Shown here in pieces: positions 1 to 8,387 of a stretch of DNA of 64,000 nt (position 1 is its first letter; every line of letters begins with the position of its first letter). Source of the DNA: Subdoligranulum variabile (GTDB lineage Bacteria; Bacillota; Clostridia; Oscillospirales; Ruminococcaceae); assembly GCA_004552305.1 (NCBI GenBank), contig SFOX01000007.1, forward strand, positions 1 through 64,000, given 5' to 3'. Position numbers and translations under genes: made by a program. A model generated the notes under the pieces. That model had not been told where the DNA came from. It worked only from the letters and a program-made list of their open reading frames with translations, and ran no database searches.

Positions 1-1127
1 ATAATGGGAGGCACAAAACCGGCAATCAGGGACGCCACCACAAAAATGGTCCAGTCTTTCTTTGTATTCAACGCAGAAACCGGCGGCTTTGCCGGGTGAC
101 GCAGCGCTGCAAAAAGCGGCGTATCAAGAAGCAGCAACGTCACAGGCACAGTCATTGCCAGTAAGGCAACCAGCCCCAAAGCGGAAAACAGCATGACGGA
201 AAGATAGGTCAGGTTGTTTGCATCAATAGGATTGGGGGCAGGGATCGCTTTCATAAAGAAGTCGACCGTAGCAAAAATGAATCCGCGGCTGATCATGCCC
301 GAACCGTGGGTGGAATCTGCGGGATTGTACACAACGCGGGCGGTGTTTTCAGAAAAGCTGCCGTAAGTATGACCAATTTCAACTTTTACATCCGGGTTAT
401 CCAAATCGGCTTCCGCGAAAGTTCCCGGCACGCCGAAATTGATGGTTTCTTTCATCTCCCGCTTGACACTCAAATCTCCCGGCCAGTAACCTTCGACCGG
501 TGCAAAGCCGATGCGGGAGTACGGGTCATACAGACCTGCGGCAAACCCCAGATTGATGCCCTTTGCCACGTCGCCCAAGGGGCTGAAAGGAGGCGCCATA
601 ATCAAAGCGGCATCCACCTTGCGCACATAGTGATCGGGGTCTTCGCGCTGCTGCGTGCCATAGTCATTCATAACACGGACTACGTTGCCGCCGCCCTTGG
701 AGTAGCCGGCAATACCGATATGTGCGTTATCGATGTAGTCTAAATTGTCATACACATAATCGATCAATTCCTGAAAGCCGAACGTTGTACTGTTTCCTAC
801 ACCGATGGAGGAATGTCCTGCGGACAAAAGATCCAAGACAAAAACATCGTACCCGCGGCGAGCCAGTTCCACCGAGGCCAAACGGACACTTTCTGCCGTG
901 CTGTCATTGCCGGGGCTGTAAATGATTGCCGGAACGGGATTTTCAGCGGAAGCGGTTTTGGGGCGGTATTCCAGAAAACGTACTACATCACCCTTGTTTG
1001 TGTCAATGCTGAGGTCATAAACTTTTACGTTGCCCCCATCGGTTATACCGCACCAAGTGCCGATCATACTAATAAGACACAGTGCCAAACAGACAAGCAG
1101 GGCAATCAGGCTCTTTTGTTTTTTCAT
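1..1127 (-). CDS. Membrane-anchored alpha/beta hydrolase (3' end beyond window)
   Basis: The reading frame runs leftward from ATG 1127 and leaves the window at base 1, so the C-terminus is missing. The start at 1127 is preferred over ATG 1136 because AGGAG at 1138-1142 lies 10 bases from 1127 but only 1 base from 1136. The protein begins with a Lys-rich, hydrophobic signal/anchor segment (KKQKSLIALLVCLALCL). An alpha/beta-hydrolase fold follows, with the nucleophile elbow GYSKGG near residue 140 and a likely oxyanion segment around IYSPGND. After the hydrolase part come at least two hydrophobic stretches, so the protein is probably membrane-embedded at its C-terminal side. The substrate is unknown. 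It is divergent from the AraC regulator at 1553, which is a plausible controller. Confidence 0.75.
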   Translation of the reverse strand, partial: MKKQKSLIALLVCLALCLISMIGTWCGITDGGNVKVYDLSIDTNKGDVVRFLEYRPKTASAENPVPAIIYSPGNDSTAESVRLASVELARRGYDVFVLDLLSAGHSSIGVGNSTTFGFQELIDYVYDNLDYIDNAHIGIAGYSKGGGNVVRVMNDYGTQQREDPDHYVRKVDAALIMAPPFSPLGDVAKGINLGFAAGLYDPYSRIGFAPVEGYWPGDLSVKREMKETINFGVPGTFAEADLDNPDVKVEIGHTYGSFSENTARVVYNPADSTHGSGMISRGFIFATVDFFMKAIPAPNPIDANNLTYLSVMLFSALGLVALLAMTVPVTLLLLDTPLFAALRHPAKPPVSALNTKKDWTIFVVASLIAGFVPPI

Positions 1128-1469
1128 CGTTTTCATTCTCCTAGTTCAGGAACGTGCCTGTGATTTTGGTATGAGCGCAGACAGGGATCCTTTTGTTATC
1201 CCTTTTTACAGATCTTTACTGCCTGCGGCGGTCATAGGTTTTCATTGTCTGTGTTTTTACCACCCCTTCTTATTCATTTTATTCATTGCCGATTTACTTC
1301 CGGCACTTCGTGCCTTCCGTGTCCCTTTGCTATGGGCGCAACGTCGCGATCACCGCACACACCGCATAAGGGAATTGGTCATACAGTAAGCCCACACGCA
1401 AAGCAGCTCGCTTTGTTTTTTGTGCAACTTTTTCTATTTTTATTGAACATCTTGAATCTTTATGTTAGT

Positions 1470-1515
1470 ATTATACCACAAAAACGCAACAGGAAAAGCA
1501 AATGCTTTTCCTGTT
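1470..1515 (-). promoter_or_regulatory. Promoter and 13-bp palindromic operator between hydrolase and AraC gene
   Basis: On the minus strand a perfect -10 TATAAT (1470-1475) points to the hydrolase, with no good -35. Where the -35 should be lies a perfect inverted repeat: AACAGGAAAAGCA (1488-1500), two spacer bases, then TGCTTTTCCTGTT (1503-1515). No T-run follows either arm, so this looks like a protein-binding site and not a terminator. A poor -35 overlapped by an operator fits an activated promoter. The hydrolase leader between this -10 and the gene is about 340 bases. It holds a weak hairpin CAAAGC/GCTTTG with six T's at 1399-1421 on the plus strand, and nothing else that I recognise. Confidence 0.5.
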
Positions 1516-1552
1516 ATGGACATTTATTGACATTGTGGAAAGGTCAGACAAG

Positions 1553-2416
1553 ATGCTTGCTAAATTCGAAAAGCGCGCCTATGCCGGCAGTGAGCGCGTC
1601 TGGGTGGGAAAATATCGCAACCTGCACAACATTGCGCACTGGCATATGGAGCACGAACTGATTGCCTGTGCAGAAGGCAACGCCAAAGTGATGCTGGATG
1701 ATACGACCTACCGCCTTGCGCCGAATCAGTGTGTATTCTGCCAAAGCGGCAGCGTACATTCCATTGATGCCGACCCGGACAGTTTGTTGTACGTCTGCCT
1801 GTTTAATGAGAATATCTGCGCTTCTGTCACACAGGTATATCAGCCCGTTACGCCGCTTTTTCGGGACCGATACGGGGTTTTGCAAACGCTGTCTGATTTG
1901 CGGCACGAGCTTTCCGACCGACAGCTTTTTTTTGAAACAAAAGCCGACGCCATGATCACCGAGCTGGTGATTTCTGTTTTTCGCGGAGAACCCCTGACCG
2001 CCGCCGTCCACCAGACCAGCGAGGTCACCACACGCTACAAACAATTGCTGAACCGTATGGACAACGAGTATGACAGCCTGACCTTTCAGAATGCCGCTGC
2101 CTTTATGAATGTGTCCGAAGCCTATTTTTCCCGCTATTTTAAGAAGCAGAGCGGGATGACCTTCTCGCAGTATCTGAATGTTGTCCGCGTGGAAAAGGCG
2201 GTGCAGCTCATCAACGCTCACCCCGAACGTAAGCTGACCGACATCATGCTGTGCTGCGGCTTTAACACGATCCGCAACTTTAACCGTGCTTTTAAGGAAA
2301 TCACCGGGTATTCCCCCCGTGGGATCCCCGCCGGTTATGTACTGAATACGCGCTCCGTTCCCACGGTGCAGGACACGTTTGACCCCACCTCCGAGGCGGA
2401 GTTGGTAACGGAATAA
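1553..2416 (+). CDS. AraC family transcriptional regulator
   Basis: This is a 287-residue regulator with an N-terminal cupin-like sensor (HWHMEHELIACAEG near residues 24-37) and a C-terminal pair of AraC helix-turn-helix motifs. The second helix-turn-helix carries the family signature around CGFNTIRNFNRAFKEITGYSP. The start at 1553 is chosen because GGAAAGG lies about 10 bases upstream. An earlier in-frame ATG at 1502 lies inside the operator palindrome and has no ribosome site. It is divergent from the membrane hydrolase at 1127 and probably controls it through the palindrome at 1488-1515. The inducer is unknown. Confidence 0.88.
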   Translation: MLAKFEKRAYAGSERVWVGKYRNLHNIAHWHMEHELIACAEGNAKVMLDDTTYRLAPNQCVFCQSGSVHSIDADPDSLLYVCLFNENICASVTQVYQPVTPLFRDRYGVLQTLSDLRHELSDRQLFFETKADAMITELVISVFRGEPLTAAVHQTSEVTTRYKQLLNRMDNEYDSLTFQNAAAFMNVSEAYFSRYFKKQSGMTFSQYLNVVRVEKAVQLINAHPERKLTDIMLCCGFNTIRNFNRAFKEITGYSPRGIPAGYVLNTRSVPTVQDTFDPTSEAELVTE

Positions 2417-2571
2417 TTGCGACGCTGCCCACCTTTGCGGGACTTAATGCACTGTTTCTGAAAAAATTTCAATAAGATAAAAGGCGCTACCAAGACGGTG
2501 GCAATGTATAAGGACGTGTTTGTTCCCTGCATGGGACAGGACATTGAAAAGGTGATTTAAGGCGATACGTC
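2417..2571. other. Intergenic stretch with a possible gene-end remnant
   Basis: No complete gene is present. One short frame ending in TAA at 2558-2560 reads TKTVAMYKDVFVPCMGQ followed by DIEKVI and stop. It has protein-like composition but no start or upstream continuation, and it ends just before a strong terminator. It may be the last codons of a deleted gene. I do not recognise the family. Confidence 0.3.
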
Positions 2572-2619
2572 AGAACCGGGCAGCACACGGCAAAAACCGT
2601 GTGCTGCCCAGTTCTATTT
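2572..2619 (+). terminator. Strong intrinsic terminator
   Basis: A 13-bp perfect stem pairs 2578-2590 (GGGCAGCACACGG) with 2597-2609 around the loop CAAAAA. It is extended by AGAAC/GTTCT outside one mismatch, and TATTTTTG follows. It would end transcription of the AraC gene and the short remnant before it. Confidence 0.85.
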
Positions 2620-2690
2620 TTGTTGCCTTTTATGATTTACTGTCGGTATAGAAATCACGGCTATTTTTGACAAAAAGAGAACACATTCAC

Positions 2691-2718
2691 TGGACAAGGC
2701 GAAAAGAGGCGGTATAAT
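2691..2718 (+). promoter_or_regulatory. Promoter of the decayed GGDEF gene
   Basis: TGGACA (2691-2696) is followed after 16 bases by a perfect TATAAT (2713-2718). It lies about 80 bases before the GTG start of the GGDEF pseudogene, which has GGAGG at 2787-2791. The promoter and ribosome site therefore look intact although the gene is broken. Confidence 0.6.
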
Positions 2719-2796
2719 ACTACTATAGGGCAAAATCGGCACAAAAATGCTGGTCTTGCGGTCCTGAGGGAACAACGGCTCTTTTTGGAGGCTTTC

Positions 2797-3739
2797 GTGA
2801 ACGGATATTTTTATGTCTTAACAGGCATTGATCTTGTTGTGCTGAGCTTTATGTGCATCCTCACAAAGCTGAGCGAGTCCTTGAGCAAAAAGCAAAAATG
2901 AGGGTTCTTTCTCGCCTTTGCGCTTATTGCGGTAATTTCAGGCTTGGAAATGGTTACCCTTGCCGTTGACGGTGCGCCGGCAAAGCTGCGTTGGATGAAT
3001 ATTTTATCGAACTATCTGGGCTTTGGGCTGTCGCCCGCCGTGCCGCTTTGCTTTGTGTATGTGCTGGATAAAAAATCGCTGCCCCGGCATAGCTTCAAGG
3101 CGGCGGTATGCTGCGAGATCGGGTATCTTTTCTTTTTTGCGCTTTCCATACCCTATGGTGCGGTGTTTTCCGTCAGCGCAGATAATGTCTACACGCGCGG
3201 CAGGTACTGTTTTGTTTATGTCATCCTGTACCTTGCATCGCTTTTGTACCTCTCGGCGTCCATGGTAATCACAAACCGGGCGTTTCAAAACCGGAGCCGG
3301 GCTTTGATCTGCCCGCTTATGGGCTTTCTGACGGTTGTCACTGTCATTCAGGTGGCGCTGCCCGATTTGCACGTGACCTGGATGTGCGTTACCTTGCTGT
3401 CGCTGCTGTACTTTACCTATTGCAACGAGATGTGGAACCAGCTGGATGCGCTCACCGGGCTTTTGAACCAGAACAGCTATCTGAACCGAACGGCAGAGAT
3501 GCGCAGCAGCGGCGGTTTGCTGATTGCCTTTGATGTGGACAGCTTCAAGCAGATCAACGACTGCTACGGGCATTTGCAGGGCGACGCCTGCCTTGCCGCG
3601 ATTACCGCGTGTCTGAAAAAGGCTTACGCGAACGATGGGTAATTGCTATCGCATCGGCGGAGATGAATTTTGTGTGCTGCTGAAGAATGCCGCCAAGGAA
3701 GCTGCCTGCAAGGAGGAGTTTTTGCATCCAAATACTTGA
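2797..3739 (+). pseudogene. Diguanylate cyclase (GGDEF) pseudogene
   Basis: Reading from GTG 2797, the protein starts with a membrane helix (YVLTGIDLVVLSFMCILTKL). It hits an in-frame TGA at 2899-2901 (codon 35), after which the same frame continues as a multi-helix membrane domain. A GGDEF domain follows (LDALTGLLNQNSYL, then FDVDSFKQINDCYGHLQGD). The frame stops at TAA 3640-3642. One base over, the reading continues as YRIGGDEFCVLLKNA, so the active-site motif itself is intact but shifted, and the frame ends at 3739. The usual 60-80 residues after GGDEF are missing. Three lesions (nonsense, frameshift, 3' truncation) make it non-functional. An intact version would be a membrane-bound cyclic-di-GMP synthase. 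Confidence 0.85.
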
Positions 3740-3768
3740 CAAAAGCAACTTTGTTCGCTATATTGACT

Positions 3769-3820
3769 AAATAAAAAAGGAGAAGATGCCCGTTCGGGGA
3801 TGTCCTCTCCTTTTTTATTT
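3769..3820. terminator. Bidirectional terminator
   Basis: AAATAAAAAAGGAGA (3769-3783) pairs with TCTCCTTTTTTATTT (3806-3820), with further inner pairing GCCCG/GGGG. It carries T-runs on both strands. It mainly serves the permease gene coming from the right (3842-4963) and closes the GGDEF pseudogene from the left. Confidence 0.8.
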
Positions 3821-3841
3821 GGCTTTTATGCGATGATGCCT

Positions 3842-4963
3842 TTATTCGGTCAACGCCCACGCGCCCATAAGAACCGTCAGAAACAGGATGTTGGAAACCG
3901 TGAACAACGCAAAATAGCGTCCTTTTTGGGTCGGCAATTCTCTTGCAATTTCGCGATACGAGATAAGGCTCGCCATGGAGGCGATCAGCGTGCCAAGACC
4001 GCCAAGATTTGTGCCGATAATCAGGGCGCGGATATTTTCTGTAAACCCCGAAAGCAGGATCGCCGCAGGCACATTGCTGGTTACCTGTGAGGCAAGCACA
4101 GAAACCCATACCTCGTGACCGGTCAGAATATGCTGCAGCCATCCGGAAAATGCGGCAAAACGCCCCAAGTTGCCAATAAAGATAAAGAGCGCAACAAAGG
4201 TGAGAATCAGCGAATAGTCAACGCGGTGTAATGTGTCCCGGTTTGCCAGAAGCACACCGGTCAGAACGGCAGCAAACGCGATACCATAGGGCAGAATTCG
4301 CAGTACCGCCAACAGACAGAGCACGAATAAAATACTGTACAGCGATAATAGAGCCTTGCTTGCTCTCGACGCAACCTCAGAATGTGCCAGGGTGATCTCT
4401 GCGCCGCGGCGGCACAGCCCCGCCGCCCATAGTGCAAGAAGTGCCAGCGACAGGATAGAGTAGGGAAGCATCAGCAAAACAAAAGAACCCATATCCATGC
4501 CGCTTTTTCCATACAGGTACAGGTTTTGCGGATTGCCAAGAGGCGTTAGCATACTGCCGAGGTTTGCGGCTATCGTCTGCATACAGACGATGGGAAACAG
4601 CAGCTTATCGCGAACGGCGGTATCCAATCTGTTTAGAACGACAAATGTGAACGGAACAAAAGTGAGAAGCGACACATCATTGGTGATCACCATGCTCGAA
4701 AAAAAGCACAGCCCCACCAGAACAGCCGTCAACTGAAACGTTGTACGGGTATGGGACAGCAGTGCGCGCCCAAGCCAATCGAAAACGCCCTGCCCCCGCA
4801 GCCCGGTCATAACCGTCATAAGTGAGAACAAGATCGCAAGCGTGCGAAAATCAATATACCCAAGATATTCTGCATCCGGAGGAACAAAGCAGGAGGAAAC
4901 CAAGGCCAGACAGGCAGCAATGCTTAGAACCGGCTCTTTTTGAAAAATACGTGGAATCGCCAT
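3842..4963 (-). CDS. SLC13/ArsB-type anion permease
   Basis: This 373-residue integral membrane protein has about ten hydrophobic segments and belongs to the CitMHS/ArsB-NhaD ion-transporter superfamily. Family signs are the two re-entrant regions: SSMVITNDVSLLTFVP with AANLGSMLTPLGNPQN in the first half, and SQVTSNVPAAILLSGF with IIGTNLGGLGTLIASM in the second. Substrates in the family range from dicarboxylates and sulphate to arsenite and cannot be told from sequence alone. The start ATG 4963 has only a weak ribosome site (AAAGAG). It is monocistronic and ends at the terminator 3769-3820. Confidence 0.82.
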   Translation of the reverse strand: MAIPRIFQKEPVLSIAACLALVSSCFVPPDAEYLGYIDFRTLAILFSLMTVMTGLRGQGVFDWLGRALLSHTRTTFQLTAVLVGLCFFSSMVITNDVSLLTFVPFTFVVLNRLDTAVRDKLLFPIVCMQTIAANLGSMLTPLGNPQNLYLYGKSGMDMGSFVLLMLPYSILSLALLALWAAGLCRRGAEITLAHSEVASRASKALLSLYSILFVLCLLAVLRILPYGIAFAAVLTGVLLANRDTLHRVDYSLILTFVALFIFIGNLGRFAAFSGWLQHILTGHEVWVSVLASQVTSNVPAAILLSGFTENIRALIIGTNLGGLGTLIASMASLISYREIARELPTQKGRYFALFTVSNILFLTVLMGAWALTE

Positions 4964-5048
4964 GGCAGGAAGCTCTTTTCCGTAATTTTACTTTTCAAAT
5001 GCTGTGCCGCAAACGCTGGCAAAGCATGGTTTGAAATGGGTTTTAGGC

Positions 5049-5111
5049 AGCACCGCATAATTCTAAGTGCCGAAGCGGTGCTTAAGCCGTAAGGCGGGAA
5101 TTGTGCGGTGT
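5049..5111. repeat. Imperfect inverted-repeat element
   Basis: GCACCGCATAATTC (5050-5063) and its near complement (5098-5111) form a long stem with two mismatches. Between them sits more partly self-complementary sequence. It lies between two divergent genes, so it is not a terminator of either. It resembles a small palindromic intergenic repeat. A second copy was not found in this window. Confidence 0.45.
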
Positions 5112-5220
5112 TGTTTTTACTATTATACAATAAAAGCCGATCCGGTACAAGCCAGAAGAAGGAATTCCTGTGACATGTGCATTATAACGTAATTACGGAG
5201 TAAACTCCATTGAATTATGC

Positions 5221-6180
5221 ATGAATACATTGTATACTATGGCAGCAAACTTCCACCGCAGTGCTCAGGGCGCGAAAACCTCCGCCGAAAAGGCGTACAA
5301 TGTCCTGCGAGATAAACGACGGGAATATAATCGCCTTTACCAGATGGGGCTTGACACCGACAGCTTCGATAACGAAGCGTTTGATGCCGCCTTGCAGGAA
5401 ATACGCGCCAACCGCCTGCCGGAGTATCAGAGCAAGATAAGCGATGCTAAGGAGAAAGCCAAAGAGCAGTTCCGCGATGAGTTTATCGGTGCGCTGAATA
5501 ACAATATCAACAACGCTTTACGCTCTATCCGCGAGTTGAACCGCGCATTGCGCACGCCTTTTTCAGAGGATTCGTATGCGTTTCAGGTGCAGCCAAACCC
5601 GGATTACCGCCGCTTTTATCAGATGCTGACCGATCCTATGAACCTCCAGAGCCGCACGCTTTTTGCGGACACCTTCCAACAGAAATACGCTGCCGAAATT
5701 GAGGAGCTGTTCCAGATCCTGACCGACACCAAGACCGGGGACATCGACAAGCGTGTGGAAAAATACACGAACTACCGTACCTATCTGCAATTTGACCTGA
5801 CGGTCACAACGCCGGACGGCACGGTGCAGCGCTTGTCGCGTATGATGAACAAAAAGTCCGGCGGCGAAACACAGACCCCGTTCTACATTGCTGTGTTGGC
5901 ATCCTTTGCCCAGCTTTACCGCACCGATCGTGACCCGCGCGGCAGTACGCTGCGGTTGATCGTATTTGACGAGGCGTTTTCCAAAATGGACGGAGAGCGC
6001 ATTGCCCAGAGCATTAAAATGCTGCGGGAACTGAATTTTCAGGTTCTACTGGCTGCACCGCCAGATAAGATTGGGGATATTTCCACCCTTGTGGATCGCA
6101 ATTTGATCGTGCTGCGCAAGGGACACACCACCATTGTGCGCGCCTTTGATCCACGGGAGGTCGATGATGCAAACGCTTGA
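5221..6180 (+). pseudogene. jetC: Wadjet JetC, C-terminal fragment only
   Basis: This 319-residue frame matches the C-terminal third of JetC, the MukB-like SMC ATPase of the Wadjet plasmid-defence system. It contains the end of the coiled coil (rich in E, K, Q and R, residues 15-110), the ABC signature KKSGGETQTPFY near residue 215, and the Walker B motif LRLIVFDEAFSKMD near residue 250. Intact JetC is about 1,100 residues. The Walker A domain and most of the coiled coil are missing. JetC-like sequence begins near AANFHRSAQ, just after the nominal ATG, and what precedes it is unrelated. There is no good ribosome site. jetA and jetB, normally upstream, are absent. Confidence 0.85.
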
Positions 6181-7426
6181 AACCAAGTTGCTCAACGCAT
6201 TGCTGGACGGGTATGAGCGCAGCCGCGGTTATGCCGAAAACCGTGCCCAGAAACAACGCATCCGTTTGCGAATGTACGGGGATGCTCGCTGCGATTTTAC
6301 AGACTATGATATCGAGGATCACGCTGCCCGTTGTGCCGTAAACGATGCGGCTCAGACGTTGGCGTCGCAAAACCTTGTGAGTCTGGAATGGATGCGCGGT
6401 GAGGAAGGGCATATTCTGCATCGGATTGTGCTTTGCCCCGATGCCGTGAACGATGCCTACCGTTTTTGCGCGCGTACACCGTTGGCTGACACCGCTGCCC
6501 AATTAGAAAACCGCCTTGTGCAGGCACAGCAGGAGATGGCAGCAGAATGGGCGCAACAGTATCTTGCCGAAGAACTGGATTTTTTGCGGCGCAACCGCCG
6601 CCCGCGAGCAAACTTTCCCGCAGACGGGGTAGAGCTGGACGGCTGGCTGATTGTTTTGCGTGCTGCTGCCGCACAGTCTGCCGAGCATCCTTTGTTGGAG
6701 CGCGTGTTCTCGGTTCGATATCTGGGCGACAGCAAGGCATTTGAAAATCGATACCGTACTCGGCTGCTCAGCGTATTGGAAAAGCACCTGTTGCCGGATG
6801 CCGACGAAATGACGACCGAGGATCGTCTGCGGCAGGTAGGGCTGGAAAAATACCCGGAATGGTTCAGTCTTTGCGGCGCGGTGCGTTTTTATTGGTCAGA
6901 GGATCGAACGCTGGATGCCGCACCCCTGCGTGACGGTTTGCAGATCAGCGCGTCAGATGTCCAAGATACAACCCTCCGGTTGGCACCGCAAGTGCGCATA
7001 TTGTTGTTTATCGAAAACAAAGCCAACTACTACGATTATATCCGCAACCACACCGACCCCACACAGGTTGTAGTATACCATGGTGGCTTTTACAGCCCAC
7101 AGCGTGGTCGGTTCTTTCAAAAGCTGTGCCGCGCAGTCGGGCTGGGTGTACGGTTGCTGCATTGGGGAGATATTGACCTGGGCGGATTTCAGATGGACAG
7201 CCGTCTGCGCCGGGAAGTCGACCCGCGCATCCTGCCGTGGCGCATGAGTAAGACCGAGTTGACCGCCCACCGCGACCAAGCCGCCAACTTTGATGATACC
7301 TATGCTGCCAAGCTGGCAGAACTGCTGGATGACCCCATGCTGCGCGACAGCCGCGAAACACTCTTGTATATGCTGCAGCACCGTCTGCGCTTAGAGCAGG
7401 AGGTATTGATCGAGGATGCCCCGTAG
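6167..7426 (+). CDS. jetD: Wadjet JetD nuclease subunit
   Basis: This 419-residue protein has the JetD architecture: an N-terminal winged-helix/arm region (DUF3322 type) and a C-terminal TOPRIM-like catalytic domain (DUF2220 type). The metal-binding motifs are visible as LLFIENKANYYDYI near residue 285 and HWGDIDLGGF near residue 335. In intact Wadjet, JetD cuts plasmid DNA that the JetABC SMC motor has looped. The start is ATG 6167, six bases after GGGAGG, and it overlaps the end of the jetC fragment by 14 bases, as in intact operons. The frame is complete and undamaged although its motor partners are gone. It may be a relic, or it may act with another system. Confidence 0.88.
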   Translation: MQTLETKLLNALLDGYERSRGYAENRAQKQRIRLRMYGDARCDFTDYDIEDHAARCAVNDAAQTLASQNLVSLEWMRGEEGHILHRIVLCPDAVNDAYRFCARTPLADTAAQLENRLVQAQQEMAAEWAQQYLAEELDFLRRNRRPRANFPADGVELDGWLIVLRAAAAQSAEHPLLERVFSVRYLGDSKAFENRYRTRLLSVLEKHLLPDADEMTTEDRLRQVGLEKYPEWFSLCGAVRFYWSEDRTLDAAPLRDGLQISASDVQDTTLRLAPQVRILLFIENKANYYDYIRNHTDPTQVVVYHGGFYSPQRGRFFQKLCRAVGLGVRLLHWGDIDLGGFQMDSRLRREVDPRILPWRMSKTELTAHRDQAANFDDTYAAKLAELLDDPMLRDSRETLLYMLQHRLRLEQEVLIEDAP

Positions 7427-7429
7427 CGG

Positions 7430-7456
7430 GGTGTGGATGAATCATCCGCACCACCT
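7430..7456 (+). terminator. Terminator after jetD
   Basis: GGTGTGGAT (7430-7438) pairs with ATCCGCACC (7444-7452) with one G-T pair. A short T-run (CTTTT) follows. It closes the Wadjet remnant before the two-component system. Confidence 0.5.
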
Positions 7457-7615
7457 TTTATGGCGTTCTTGCCGGGTCGTGTAGCTGTTTTTCTGTTTTA
7501 CTGTCGGCAAAAAATGTACGCAATGGGCGACAGCGAAATACGGAGGCAGAACGCGCGGCTCTTTGCAAATTCTCAGCTGTGGAAAACCGATAAGAATGGA
7601 AATCCGCGGCTTTCC

Positions 7616-7644
7616 TTGCAATTTTCCGGCGAACGTGTTACATT
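7616..7644 (+). promoter_or_regulatory. Promoter of LytTR/GHKL operon 1
   Basis: TTGCAA (7616-7621), a 17-base spacer, then TACATT (7639-7644), about 30 bases before the response-regulator ATG. The ribosome site is GGGGG at 7661-7665. Confidence 0.45.
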
Positions 7645-7675
7645 TAGTATAAAAACAAAAGGGGGCGTGCCGGAT

Positions 7676-8383
7676 ATGATTCGTTTGGCCCTTGTCGAAG
7701 ATGACGAGCTCTACCGCAGCCAGCTGCGCGAATATATTGACAAATACAGTGCGGTGTCGGGCGAAAAATTTACCGTGACCGAATTTTCCGATGGCGACGA
7801 GATTGCACTTGGCTATAAGGCTGTCTATGACATCATCCTGATGGACATCGAGATGAAGTTTATGGATGGAATGATGGCTGCCGAGGAAATCCGCAAGGTC
7901 GACACCGAGGTTATCATTATCTTCATCACAAATTCACCGCAGTATGCCATCAAGGGCTATGCCGTCGATGCGCTGGACTATGTGTTGAAGCCGGTCAGCT
8001 ACTATGCGTTTTCGCAGAGGCTCGGTCGCGCTGTGGAGCGTGTGGCGCGCCGCGCACGGCACTTTTTGCAGATCAACGCCCACGGCACGGCACATAAGCT
8101 GGATACTTCGTCCATTTATTGGATCGAGAACTGCGGGCATGACTTGGTCTTTCACACGGCGGAAGGGGAACTGACCGCCCCGGGCTCCATGACGGAAACT
8201 GAGGAAAAATTGGCGCAGGACAGCTATTTCCGTGTAAACAAGGGCTGCCTTGTGAATCTGGAACACGTGGATCGAATGGACGGTGAGGATGCCGTTGTCC
8301 ACGGTGACCGCGTGCCGCTGGCCCGAGCGCGGCGCAAGGCATTTCTGGATGCACTGAATGACTATATCAACGGGGCAGGGTGA
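7676..8383 (+). CDS. LytTR response regulator
   Basis: This is a 235-residue AgrA/LytR-type regulator. The receiver domain (residues 1-120) has the acidic pocket VEDDE, phospho-acceptor Asp57 in IILMDIEM and the conserved Lys in YVLKPVSY. The C-terminal LytTR DNA-binding domain (about 135-235) includes SIYWIENCGHDLVFHT and FRVNKGCLVNLEHV. The start is ATG 7676. A longer open frame back to 7433 has no ribosome site. The kinase gene follows four bases after its stop codon. It probably regulates neighbouring carbohydrate or transport genes, but the window does not show its target. Confidence 0.92.
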   Translation: MIRLALVEDDELYRSQLREYIDKYSAVSGEKFTVTEFSDGDEIALGYKAVYDIILMDIEMKFMDGMMAAEEIRKVDTEVIIIFITNSPQYAIKGYAVDALDYVLKPVSYYAFSQRLGRAVERVARRARHFLQINAHGTAHKLDTSSIYWIENCGHDLVFHTAEGELTAPGSMTETEEKLAQDSYFRVNKGCLVNLEHVDRMDGEDAVVHGDRVPLARARRKAFLDALNDYINGAG

Positions 8384-8387
8384 CGAT

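Noticed and set aside
1399..1421. Terminator in the hydrolase-AraC intergenic region
   Set aside because: Only a 6-bp stem with no gene upstream on the plus strand; more likely chance or part of the hydrolase leader.
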